Origin: Brucella sp. BE17
GTDB lineage: Bacteria > Pseudomonadota > Alphaproteobacteria > Rhizobiales > Rhizobiaceae
Direction: 5' to 3'
Assembly (NCBI RefSeq): GCF_039545455.1
Contig: NZ_CP154467.1
Coordinates: 1,364,001 to 1,428,000 of the forward strand
DNA: 64,000 nucleotides
Shown here: positions 16,901-24,511 of the stretch, piece after piece
Layout: the number at the start of each line of letters is the position of its first letter
How positions within the stretch are numbered: the first letter of the stretch is position 1
Translations under genes and position numbers: made by a program
The notes under the pieces: model-generated
Databases searched by the model: none
Told to the model about the DNA's origin: nothing
What the model saw: the letters and a program-made list of their open reading frames with translations, nothing else

Positions 16901-17497
16901 CTAGAAAGGATTCCAGGTCGGCGCTTCGGAAAGCTTCAGGTAACCGATATTGACACCAAGCCGGGCCCCAACGCCAGTACGGATCGGTACCAGCACGATA
17001 TTTTGTCGCTTCAGCACATTGAAGCCGACACCCGCGATCACATAGGCTGAACCGGCAACACCTGCATATCGTCCATAGAGATGTTGAATATCGTCAAGAT
17101 TATAGACGAGCATCATGACGCGCGAACCTTGGCCGCCAAAATCCCAGCCAAGCGATGGGCCTTGCCAGAACGTCTTATGATCGCCCGCGTTCTTGGTATA
17201 GAGCGTGCCTTCGCCATAAGTCAGGCCACCGAAAAAAGCGCCGGAACCTTCTTCGCCCAGAATATAGCCGTTCGGCAGGCCAAAACTCTGAAAAGCTTTT
17301 TCAACGGCACTGGCGAGCCCACCGGAAGCCGAGCCGAAGAAGCTATGTCCAGACTGAACAATTTCTTCCGCAGTATAGGTGTTCTGCGCCTTGGCCACCG
17401 ACGGCATAGCCATGAGAGACCCAATTAAAGCGAGAAAAAAAGCAACAAGGACTGCTGCATTGCGGAAACTGGTTTGCGACAGGGATGGTATGGCCAT
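16901..17497 (-). CDS. DUF1134 family exported protein
   Basis: 198 residues with a signal peptide ending near AKAQ. The mature part holds the conserved block SFFGSASGGLASAVEKAF, then GLPNGYILGEEGSGAFFGGL, WQGPSLGWDFGGQGSRVMM and a C-terminal ARLGVNIGYLKL. This is DUF1134, a family restricted mainly to alphaproteobacteria and of unknown role; the glycine-rich, beta-prone core is like that of the lipid-binding Ysc84/SYLF group. AGGAA lies about 6 bases before the ATG. First gene of a likely two-gene unit, divergent from chpT. Confidence 0.88.
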   Translation of the reverse strand: MAIPSLSQTSFRNAAVLVAFFLALIGSLMAMPSVAKAQNTYTAEEIVQSGHSFFGSASGGLASAVEKAFQSFGLPNGYILGEEGSGAFFGGLTYGEGTLYTKNAGDHKTFWQGPSLGWDFGGQGSRVMMLVYNLDDIQHLYGRYAGVAGSAYVIAGVGFNVLKRQNIVLVPIRTGVGARLGVNIGYLKLSEAPTWNPF

Positions 17498-17867
17498 TTA
17501 ATTTCCTTCCGGCTACCCGTTTCTCTGCCCGACGGCCCCGGTAAAAAGCCTTACGTCACCTCTTTCGGGCGCTTTCGACGAATCGTTTTCCATTAAACGC
17601 GAATTTATTGTCCAAATCCTTAAGATCGGAAATTGACCGCATAAAGACACGTCAATCCCGCTACTGTACCATTCAAGAAAGCGGGCTTTGTTGCGGCCCC
17701 CGATAACGGCGTGTATCCAGTAAAATCAATATTCCGGGCGATTCGCTCGCCTTCACACAGTTCCTGAAACCGCCCGGTTGCTGGAGCCGTTTATCAACCG
17801 ATCGGGACACGCATGTCGGGCCAGAGCTTGGGACATGTAGTTCCACCCGCGTTCTGGAGAAACCGTT
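17498..17867. other. 370-base divergent control region between DUF1134 gene and chpT
   Basis: No gene seen. Two GANTC (CcrM methylation) sites occur, at 17580-17584 and 17740-17744. The second lies 124 bases upstream of chpT, where cell-cycle control would be plausible. No clear terminators or operators otherwise. Confidence 0.4.
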
Positions 17868-18497
17868 ATGCCTTTGCCCGTCACCCTTTCCGCACTCGAC
17901 CTTGGTGCGCTTCTGTGCAGCAGGATCTGCCATGACATTATTTCGCCTGTTGGTGCGATCAATAATGGCCTTGAACTGCTTGAAGAAGGCGGAGCGGATG
18001 AAGATGCAATGGATCTCATCAAGTCGAGCGCGCGCAACGCATCCGCAAGGTTGCAATTTGCCCGCATCGCTTTTGGTGCTGCCGGTTCCGCAGGCGTTCA
18101 GATCGACACGGGCGATGCACAACATGTCGCCACCGAATATTTCAAGAACGAAAAGCCGGAGTTTTCCTGGGAAGGCACCCGTGTGTTCCTGCCCAAGAAC
18201 AAGGTCAAACTTCTGCTGAACCTGCTCTTGATCGGCAATGCCGCTATTCCGCGCGGCGGTTCTCTGGCCGTGCGCCTTGAAGGCGGCGACACGGAACCGC
18301 GCTTCGTCATCACCGTTCAGGGTCGTATGCTGCGCGTCCCCCCCAAGTTTCTTGAATTGCACTCAGGCGCAATGCCAGAAGAACCGATCGATGCACATTC
18401 TGTACAACCTTATTATACACTGCTGCTGGCGCAAGACGCCGGTATGACCATTTCAATTCGTGCAACGGCAGAAGATATCGTCTTCTCCGCAGAATGA
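17868..18497 (+). CDS. chpT: Histidine phosphotransferase ChpT
   Basis: 209 residues. The phospho-accepting histidine is in LCSRICHDIISPVGAINNGLELL near residue 22, within a dimerisation helical hairpin. A degenerate ATPase-like domain follows (VKLLLNLLLIGNAAIPRGGSL...) and has no ATP-binding G-box. ChpT passes phosphate from the hybrid kinase CckA to CtrA and to CpdR, so it sits in the middle of the phosphorelay that controls the cell cycle. GGAG lies 9 bases before the ATG. Convergent with ctrA, with which it shares the terminator at 18560. Confidence 0.93.
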   Translation: MPLPVTLSALDLGALLCSRICHDIISPVGAINNGLELLEEGGADEDAMDLIKSSARNASARLQFARIAFGAAGSAGVQIDTGDAQHVATEYFKNEKPEFSWEGTRVFLPKNKVKLLLNLLLIGNAAIPRGGSLAVRLEGGDTEPRFVITVQGRMLRVPPKFLELHSGAMPEEPIDAHSVQPYYTLLLAQDAGMTISIRATAEDIVFSAE

Positions 18498-18559
18498 TCG
18501 GGCAGAATGACGAAAGTGCATGAGCCACGCTCATGCTCTTCAACTTAAGCCTGATACGC

Positions 18560-18587
18560 AAAAAGCTCCGCGAAGGCGGAGCTTTTT
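18560..18587. terminator. Bidirectional terminator between chpT and ctrA
   Basis: AAAAAGCTCCGC (18560-18571), loop GAAG, GCGGAGCTTTTT (18576-18587): perfect 12-bp stem with A/T tracts on both sides. Confidence 0.9.
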
Positions 18588-18613
18588 ACCATTCGCTTAT
18601 CGAATGAAAACAA

Positions 18614-19315
18614 TCAGGCGCTTTCGCGCAATTCCGCACCGTCGGGTTCGCGAAGCACATAGCCACGGCCCCAGACAGTTTCAATATAGCTCTGGCTACC
18701 GGAAGCGGCATCGAGCTTCTTTCGCAGCTTACAGATGAAGACGTCGATAATTTTCAGTTCCGGTTCGTCCATACCGCCGTAGAGATGGTTGAGGAACATT
18801 TCCTTGGTCAGTGTCGTGCCTTTGCGCAACGACAGCAGCTCCAGCATCTGATATTCCTTGCCGGTCAGATGGACACGCTGGCCCGCCACTTCCACGGTCT
18901 TGGCATCAAGATTGACCACCAGATCGCCAGTCGTAATGACCGACTGGGCATGACCCTTGGAGCGACGTACGATCGCGTGAATGCGGGCAACCAGCTCATC
19001 CTTGTGAAAGGGCTTGGTCATATAGTCATCCGCACCGAAGCCAAGGCCACGAACCTTGTCCTCAATACCGGCCATGCCGGACAGGATGAGGATCGGCGTT
19101 TTCACCTTGGAAAGTCGCAGCGTACGCAGAACCTCGTAACCAGACATATCCGGCAGATTCAGGTCCAGCAAAATAATGTCGTAATCATAAAGTTTGCCGA
19201 GGTCGATGCCTTCTTCGCCCAGATCGGTCGTATAGACATTGAAACTCTCGGACTTGAGCATCAGCTCGATGCTCTGTGCGATAGCACTGTCATCTTCAAT
19301 CAACAGGACGCGCAT
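18614..19315 (-). CDS. ctrA: Cell-cycle response regulator CtrA
   Basis: 233 residues from MRVLLIEDD (19315). Receiver domain with the acidic pair near residues 8-9, phospho-acceptor Asp in [13 protein letters not shown] near 51, and conserved Lys in TKPFHKDEL. The OmpR-type winged helix reads [17 protein letters not shown] and ends with [12 protein letters not shown] and [11 protein letters not shown]. CtrA controls chromosome replication, division and flagellar genes and is essential in Brucella. It receives phosphate from ChpT. The long upstream gap, shared with the fliJ-like gene, has a striking cluster of GANTC sites and TTAA half-sites, so methylation-linked control by CcrM is likely. 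Confidence 0.96.
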   Translation of the reverse strand: MRVLLIEDDSAIAQSIELMLKSESFNVYTTDLGEEGIDLGKLYDYDIILLDLNLPDMSGYEVLRTLRLSKVKTPILILSGMAGIEDKVRGLGFGADDYMTKPFHKDELVARIHAIVRRSKGHAQSVITTGDLVVNLDAKTVEVAGQRVHLTGKEYQMLELLSLRKGTTLTKEMFLNHLYGGMDEPELKIIDVFICKLRKKLDAASGSQSYIETVWGRGYVLREPDGAELRESA

Positions 19316-19470
19316 CTTTATCCCCTTTCCGCTGCTGACAAATGATCCCTCACGGCAGCACACGGAACAATCGTTGCCTTGTTATGAAGGTGCCAGCAAA
19401 TGGTTAACAAAATATGTTTCGCCTTGGCAAGCATATTTATGACCTGTTTAGAAAATTCTTATAGCAATAT

Positions 19471-19740
19471 GAATCATATAAGGATTCCAGCCTGCAATAA
19501 TCTCATATTCTACTTTAAGAACCTTCTCTAAGTGATTCAACCGACTCTAGCTTTTGACTGTTGCCCAAAAACCACAACAGATTTACCGAGCCTTAAGTCC
19601 TAACGCGTATGATTAACCTCGTCGGTAAAGGAATGGTTACCAAGCAAGCGAATCCTTAACTTTTTGTTTCGCTTGAAAGGCTCATTTTTGACGACAAATA
19701 CGAATACAGACCCGTTAAGTAACTGAATTCGTTTAAGTTT
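19471..19740. promoter_or_regulatory. ctrA / fliJ divergent control region rich in GANTC and TTAA half-sites
   Basis: Five GANTC sites lie within 184 bases: 19471, 19483, 19534, 19543 and 19650 (first bases). TTAA half-sites occur at 19593, 19613, 19656, 19715 and 19733, plus 19404. No spacing gives a full TTAA-N7-TTAA box. This fits CcrM/GcrA control of ctrA, with CtrA binding only inferred. Confidence 0.65.
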
Positions 19741-19842
19741 CGCGGTGTCACAGTGGGGTTTCCTTCCTGTTTACACCTGTTAATAAAAGTCGGGGGGAAC
19801 GCCCCAACACGGAAGCTGGCTGGTGTTCAAGGAGTATTGCGT

Positions 19843-20235
19843 ATGAAACCACGTGAAAGCCTCGTCAGGCTGAAACTGTTCCAAGTGAAGGAAAAACGCC
19901 GTCAATTGGGCCAGCTTGACCTGATGATCGGCGAATTTGAGCGCATGGCCGGGGAACTCGATGCTCAAATCCTGTCAGAAGAAAAGAAAGCAGGCATCAC
20001 CGATATCGATCATTTCGCTTATCCGACCTTCGCCAAGGCAGCACGCCAGCGGCGCGACAATCTGTTTGGATCGATTCGCGATCTGATGTCCCAGAAGGAA
20101 GCCGCCGAAGCCCAACTTGTAATCGCGGAAAACGATCTTTCCAAAGCTGAGGCGCTGGAAGAGCGCGATAATGGCAAGGCACCTCGCGAACTTATTGAAC
20201 GGCCCGCCAACCCGCGCCGTGCCATGATCGGATAA
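19843..20235 (+). CDS. fliJ: FliJ-like flagellar export chaperone
   Basis: 130 residues from the ATG at 19843, with AAGGAG about 9 bases upstream. The protein is nearly all helical coiled coil: LVRLKLFQVKEKRRQLGQLDLM, then QRRDNLFGSIRDLMSQKEAAE. This is the pattern of FliJ, the soluble stalk of the flagellar type III ATPase. Position next to ctrA is conserved in Rhizobiales, from recall. No other flagellar gene is in the window. The divergent ctrA promoter region is shared. Confidence 0.75.
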   Translation: MKPRESLVRLKLFQVKEKRRQLGQLDLMIGEFERMAGELDAQILSEEKKAGITDIDHFAYPTFAKAARQRRDNLFGSIRDLMSQKEAAEAQLVIAENDLSKAEALEERDNGKAPRELIERPANPRRAMIG

Positions 20236-20406
20236 GCAATCCATCATGATAGCTAACTAACAATTCAGATGCCACCTCTCATTGAGGCGGCATATTTTGT
20301 TCCGAAATACCTGCTTTCATCAGGTGGAAAACTGGCATCATATTATTATTGCCTCGCAATAAACGTGGTTTGCATCGTGTCCGTCCTGGGATAGTGATGA
20401 AACACG

Positions 20407-21516
20407 ATGCAATTACCTCCCCCTTCCAAGCCTGGTTCCGATATCAGCGGATTGAACTTTGGCAAACTCCCCCGTTCGATCCAATGGGGCGTGCTGTTCA
20501 TTCTATCGGCTGTGTTAATTTTCACCGGAGAAATTCTCAGCCTTCCAGGTGCCCTGCTCGTCGGCGCGATGGTCGGCGGCATTCTTCTTGCAACCGGTGA
20601 AGCCACAATTCGTGTTCACAACTGGCTTTCGCTTGGCGCGCAAGCTGTCATAGGCTGCCTGATCGCGCGCGCAATCACGGTCGAATTCTTCATCAATATG
20701 GGTCAGCATCTTCCCGTCATACTGATCTCGATGATCTATGTATTGCTGGTGAGCACTCTCATCGGCTATTTGCTGGCTTATTTTCGCATCATACCAGGGA
20801 CGACAGCTGTATGGGGCACCTCCGCCGGTGCCGCGTCCGCCATGACGCTGATGGCGGAATCATTTGGCGCAGATGCGCGCCTCGTCGCTTTCATGCAATA
20901 TCTGCGTGTGGTTCTGGTGGTGTCTGTCGCTTCGCTCGTCGTGCGCTTCAATATGGAAACCAGCACTCTTGAAAATGTCGCGATGATCTGGTTTCCGCCC
21001 ATCAATCCACCAAGCCTTGCAGCAACCCTGCTTCTGATTATGGGCGGTGCCATTATTGGGCAAATATCACGTATTCCGACCGGCGCCATGCTCGTACCGC
21101 TGGCGCTCGGCGTCCTGTTGCAGGATACGGGCGTGATGACGATCGACCTACCGCCATGGCTGCTTGCTGCAAGCTACGCCCTCATTGGCTGGCGCATCGG
21201 TCTTGGGTTTTCGCGTGCAATTCTCGCTTATGCGGCCAAGGCATTTCCTGCGGTCCTGCTATCGATCCTGCTGATGATCGCCGTATGCGGCCTGTTTGGC
21301 ATGGTGCTGAGCTTTACGCTCGGCCTTGATCCCTTGACCGCCTATCTCGCAACCAGCCCCGGCGGTGCTGATACGGTCGCCATTATCGCAGCGTCCAGCA
21401 ATGTCGACCTGCCCTTCATCATCGCCATGCAAACAAGCCGTTTCTTTGTTGTTCTACTGGCAGGACCAACAATCGCACGCTTTATTGCGCACCGCCTCAA
21501 CAAACAGGGCAAATAA
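20407..21516 (+). CDS. AbrB-family membrane protein (PF05145)
   Basis: 369 residues with ten or so membrane helices. Two internal repeats each have a glycine-rich loop: GALLVGAMVGGILLA and GAMLVPLALGVLLQDTG. A TSAGAASAMTLMAESFGADARLVAFMQYLR segment and a later SPGGADTVAIIAASS mirror each other, as in the AbrB/'ammonia monooxygenase' membrane family. That old name is misleading; the true role is unknown, perhaps transport. Probably monocistronic, with a terminator just after the stop. Confidence 0.85.
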   Translation: MQLPPPSKPGSDISGLNFGKLPRSIQWGVLFILSAVLIFTGEILSLPGALLVGAMVGGILLATGEATIRVHNWLSLGAQAVIGCLIARAITVEFFINMGQHLPVILISMIYVLLVSTLIGYLLAYFRIIPGTTAVWGTSAGAASAMTLMAESFGADARLVAFMQYLRVVLVVSVASLVVRFNMETSTLENVAMIWFPPINPPSLAATLLLIMGGAIIGQISRIPTGAMLVPLALGVLLQDTGVMTIDLPPWLLAASYALIGWRIGLGFSRAILAYAAKAFPAVLLSILLMIAVCGLFGMVLSFTLGLDPLTAYLATSPGGADTVAIIAASSNVDLPFIIAMQTSRFFVVLLAGPTIARFIAHRLNKQGK

Positions 21517-21519
21517 AAA

Positions 21520-21540
21520 AAGCCCGGAAAATCCGGGCTT
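21520..21540. terminator. Bidirectional terminator after the AbrB-type gene
   Basis: AAGCCCGGA (21520-21528), loop AAA, TCCGGGCTT (21532-21540) with a preceding A-run. It serves both convergent genes. Confidence 0.88.
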
Positions 21541-21562
21541 TCTCCAATAAGTGATTCCGCAA

Positions 21563-22687
21563 TCAAGCTTTTTTGCCGTGGAAGCCACGGATTGCAGCAA
21601 TGACCTTGTCCTGATCTTCTTCCGATAGATAAGGATGCATGGGCAGGCTGAGAATGCGCTCTGGCAGGCTTTCGGAAACCGGCAACCCGCCCGGTGCTAT
21701 CGGATAATGCTTGTAAGCCGTTTGCAAATGCAAAGGCTTCACATAATAAATTACCGATGGAATGCCTTCTGCCTGAAGATGCGCCTTCAGCCCATCGCGG
21801 TTTTCGCTTTCAAGCGAATATTGCGCCCAAGCCGAACGATTGCCAGCCGGCAAGGCCTGAACTTTGACCACATCTTTCAGCTCTTCATTATAGCGCTTTG
21901 CGATACGGTCACGCGCTTCCATCTCGTCTTCGAGAATTGCCAGTTTTTCCAGAAGAACCGCTGCCTGAATGGTATCGAGACGCGAATTGATGCCAATACG
22001 CACATTGTCATATTGCGTCTCACCCTTGCCGTGGAACAGCACCGAGCGCAAGGTTTCGGCAAGCTCTGCATCATTGGTGAACATCGCACCGCCGTCGCCA
22101 TAGCAGCCAAGCGGCTTTGCCGGATAAAAGCTTGTCGAGCCTACATGGCCGAAAGCGCCGCACATGACATTATCGCGCTTGCCGCCAACGGACTGTGCCG
22201 CATCCTCGATGATGAACAAGCCCTCACGGTCAGCGAGTGCGCTGATGCGATTATAGTCGGCAGCAAGCCCAAAAAGATCAACCGCAATGATGGCTTTCGG
22301 TTCGAGTCGCCCTTCCTTGCGGATCGCGGCAACAGCAGCCTCAAGTTGTTCGACATTAATGTTGTAGCTGTCAGGATCGACATCGACGAAAACCGGCTCC
22401 GCCCCAACCAGCGCCACCACTTCCGCGGTCGCAGCGAATGTGAAGGACGGCACAAAGACCGCGTCACCGGGGCCGATGCCACGTGCCATCAAAGGCATTT
22501 GCAGTGCATCCGTACCATTGGCACAGGCAATCACATGCTCAACGCCCAGATATTCACCAAGTTTATTTTCAAACTCGGTAACTTCAGGACCCAGAATATA
22601 TCGCCCTTCTGCAACAACCTTGGTAATGGCGGCGTTGAGACGGTCTTCGATACGCGCACGCTGCGCCCCAAGATCAATAAACTGCAT
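21563..22687 (-). CDS. DegT/DnrJ/EryC1 sugar aminotransferase, GnnB-like
   Basis: 374 residues from MQFIDLGAQR (22687), which has GGAG 6 bases upstream. The PLP lysine is in SFYPAKPLGCYGDGG near residue 185; ANGTDALQ and IIEDAAQSVGG are the cofactor-binding motifs. The family transfers an amino group from glutamate to a keto-sugar nucleotide. It is followed in the same direction by its likely partner, an oxidoreductase at 22826-23794. The pair resembles GnnA/GnnB, which make UDP-GlcNAc3N for the 2,3-diaminoglucose lipid A known in Brucellaceae. Another sugar nucleotide is possible. Confidence 0.85.
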   Translation of the reverse strand: MQFIDLGAQRARIEDRLNAAITKVVAEGRYILGPEVTEFENKLGEYLGVEHVIACANGTDALQMPLMARGIGPGDAVFVPSFTFAATAEVVALVGAEPVFVDVDPDSYNINVEQLEAAVAAIRKEGRLEPKAIIAVDLFGLAADYNRISALADREGLFIIEDAAQSVGGKRDNVMCGAFGHVGSTSFYPAKPLGCYGDGGAMFTNDAELAETLRSVLFHGKGETQYDNVRIGINSRLDTIQAAVLLEKLAILEDEMEARDRIAKRYNEELKDVVKVQALPAGNRSAWAQYSLESENRDGLKAHLQAEGIPSVIYYVKPLHLQTAYKHYPIAPGGLPVSESLPERILSLPMHPYLSEEDQDKVIAAIRGFHGKKA

Positions 22688-22825
22688 TTTCGGCTCCATC
22701 AAAACCGGGCCTGCGCGCAACAACGGCGAATGCCCGATAACTATCTATTCGCTCGGCCCGCGCCCCGCCATGGCTGGAGCGTTCAAAGTTTTGCGAGGTC
22801 TGTAATACCGCTTGACGAAAGTGGC

Positions 22826-23794
22826 CTATCGAGTCGCTTTCTGCGGGTGACGTACGGTTCCCTCAGTCAGGATGCGCAGCACGCTGATCGCTTCCTTTCC
22901 ATCGGTGCGCGGTGTTTCGCGCGTCTCGATGCAATGCAGGAAATGCTGCAATTCGCGGGTGAGCGGCATACCCTCCTCGACCGGGATATAGGCTGGCTCA
23001 ACCGACTTGAAGGCCCATTGATCATCTTCACGCCAGACTTCATGACTGTAAAGCGCAAGCTTGCGATCCCATGGTTCGCCATCATCGAAAACGGCCATGC
23101 CTTTGGAACCGACGACACTCAAGCGCCGCTCACGATAAGAATTTAGTCGCGATGCAAACAAATGTCCGCGGATCCCACTCGGGAACTCCAGATGCACATG
23201 CGCAAAATCGCTCAAATGATCGAGGAAAGCCGCACCCTCGCCGCGAATGGCGCTCGGTTCTTCACCCGTGATAGCAAGAATCATCGACAGATCATGAGGC
23301 GCCAGATCCCAGAGCGCATCGTTTTCGGTATGAAATTTGCCAAGCCCGACACGATGCGAATGCACATAACGAATGTCGCCCAGTTCACCGCTCTTGACCA
23401 TATCGAGCAATTTCTCAAATGCCGGGTGAAAGCGCAGAATATGGCCGACCATGAATACGCGCTCATGAGCACGCGCTGCTTCCACTTCCGCCTTAGCGGA
23501 TGCGACGTCAAGCGCGATCGGCTTTTCGACAAGAACGTCTTTGCCGTTCTTAACCGCTTCTGTTGCATAGTGTGCATGAAACTGCGGCGGCAGGGCAAGA
23601 ACGATACCGTCAATATCCGGGCGCTGGAACAGTTCATTGATCGGCACATTGGGAACGCCGAATTCCGACGCGAACCGCTCGGCGTTTTCCGCTTTGGCGT
23701 CAGAAACAGCCTTGAGGACGCCGAGACTTTTTAAAGTACGTATATGATTGCCGCCCCAATAGCCACAACCCAAAACCGCAATACGAGGTGCCAT
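22826..23794 (-). CDS. Gfo/Idh/MocA oxidoreductase, GnnA-like
   Basis: 322 residues. The Rossmann motif IAVLGCGYWGGNHIRTL is at the N-terminus; VLVEKPIALD near residue 93 is the conserved EKP, and GHILRFHPAF and DLAPHDLSMIL complete the family. WlbA/GnnA enzymes of this type oxidise the 3-hydroxyl of UDP-GlcNAc-type sugars. It precedes the DegT aminotransferase on the minus strand with a 138-base gap, so the two may be one operon or have separate promoters. Function is inferred mainly from the pairing. Confidence 0.85.
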   Translation of the reverse strand: MAPRIAVLGCGYWGGNHIRTLKSLGVLKAVSDAKAENAERFASEFGVPNVPINELFQRPDIDGIVLALPPQFHAHYATEAVKNGKDVLVEKPIALDVASAKAEVEAARAHERVFMVGHILRFHPAFEKLLDMVKSGELGDIRYVHSHRVGLGKFHTENDALWDLAPHDLSMILAITGEEPSAIRGEGAAFLDHLSDFAHVHLEFPSGIRGHLFASRLNSYRERRLSVVGSKGMAVFDDGEPWDRKLALYSHEVWREDDQWAFKSVEPAYIPVEEGMPLTRELQHFLHCIETRETPRTDGKEAISVLRILTEGTVRHPQKATR

Positions 23795-23873
23795 GAAACT
23801 ATGCCTTTGCTTGTGTGCAGTTTCTTATCGGTGCAAATGATGGAAAACAAGGCGAAACCGACGCGAAGAACGC

Positions 23874-23902
23874 TTGACAGGGTTTCATTCCCCACATATA
23901 CC
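23874..23902 (+). promoter_or_regulatory. Promoter of tRNA-Met
   Basis: TTGACA (23874-23879), 17-base spacer, TATACC (23897-23902). It is about 78 bases upstream of the mature tRNA, near the expected strength for a stable RNA gene. Confidence 0.65.
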
Positions 23903-23979
23903 GCCGCCATTCCTTATGGGAACGAGGTTTTAATGTCTCGGAGACGATCCATTAAAATCGTTCTGGTCAGGCGTTGCGT

Positions 23980-24056
23980 GGCGGAGTAGCTCAGTAGGTT
24001 AGAGCAGAGGAATCATAATCCTTGTGTCGGGGGTTCGAATCCCTCCTCCGCTACCA
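23980..24056 (+). tRNA. tRNA-Met (CAT), elongator type
   Basis: 77 bases with encoded CCA. Acceptor GGCGGAG pairs with CTCCGCT (one G-U at the end), D arm GCTC...GAGC, anticodon loop ATCATAA with CAT anticodon on a GAGGA/TCCTT stem, T arm GGGGG-TTCGAAT-CCCTC. The paired first acceptor position argues against initiator tRNA. Similarity to the alphaproteobacterial elongator (GGCGGGGTAGCTCAG type) argues against tRNA-Ile2. Confidence 0.95.
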
Positions 24057-24083
24057 AAACTCCATATTTTTCAGGAGTCTGAT

Positions 24084-24506
24084 TTGACCCTGCTGATCAA
24101 CCAGCCGCATCCTTCAATAGACATTGCATCTATTGAAGCTTTGGTTCGCACATTTTATGCGCGAGCGCGAGAAGATGCTCTGCTCGGCCCGATCTTTGCC
24201 GAAGCCGTTCATGATTGGGAGCACCATATTGCGCAGATCGCGCAATTCTGGTCATCGATTATCCTGAAAACCGGCGGCTATGCCGGTCGCCCCCTGCCCC
24301 CACATTTGCGACTTAATCTGCAAGGTCAGCATTTTGATCGCTGGCTCGAACTGTTCGAGCAAACGGCACGGGAAATTTTCCCGCCGGAGGCGGCGATCAT
24401 CTTTATCGATCGCGCAAGGCGGATAGCCGACAGTTTTGAAATGGCCATCGCAACGCACAATGGAGAAATTTCCTCCCCACGCCACTCACGACGGCCACTC
24501 TCCTAA
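24084..24506 (+). CDS. Group III truncated haemoglobin
   Basis: 140 residues. I choose the TTG at 24084, with AGGAG (24073-24077) 6 bases upstream; the longer open frame runs back into the tRNA and cannot be used. The group III signature is visible: LVRTFYARAREDALLGPIF, then HHIAQIAQFWSSIILKTGGYAGRPLPPHL and a later GQHFDRWLELFEQTAREIFPPEA, where the His in GQHFDRW region is near the haem. Such proteins bind oxygen or NO; the physiological role is not settled. It begins 28 bases after the tRNA and may be read from the same promoter. Confidence 0.88.
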   Translation: MTLLINQPHPSIDIASIEALVRTFYARAREDALLGPIFAEAVHDWEHHIAQIAQFWSSIILKTGGYAGRPLPPHLRLNLQGQHFDRWLELFEQTAREIFPPEAAIIFIDRARRIADSFEMAIATHNGEISSPRHSRRPLS

Positions 24507-24511
24507 AACAG

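Noticed and set aside
19316..19842. Full CtrA boxes (TTAA-N7-TTAA)
   Set aside because: Many TTAA half-sites are present, but no pair has the 7-base spacing, so I list only half-sites.
21635..23146. A 503-codon open frame on the plus strand
   Set aside because: It is antisense to the DegT aminotransferase and the oxidoreductase, both with clear motifs. Long antisense frames are common opposite GC-rich codon-biased genes; it has no domain-like pattern.
24024..24083. A longer N-terminus for the truncated haemoglobin
   Set aside because: The extension would lie inside the tRNA gene, and the TTG at 24084 has a near-perfect ribosome site.
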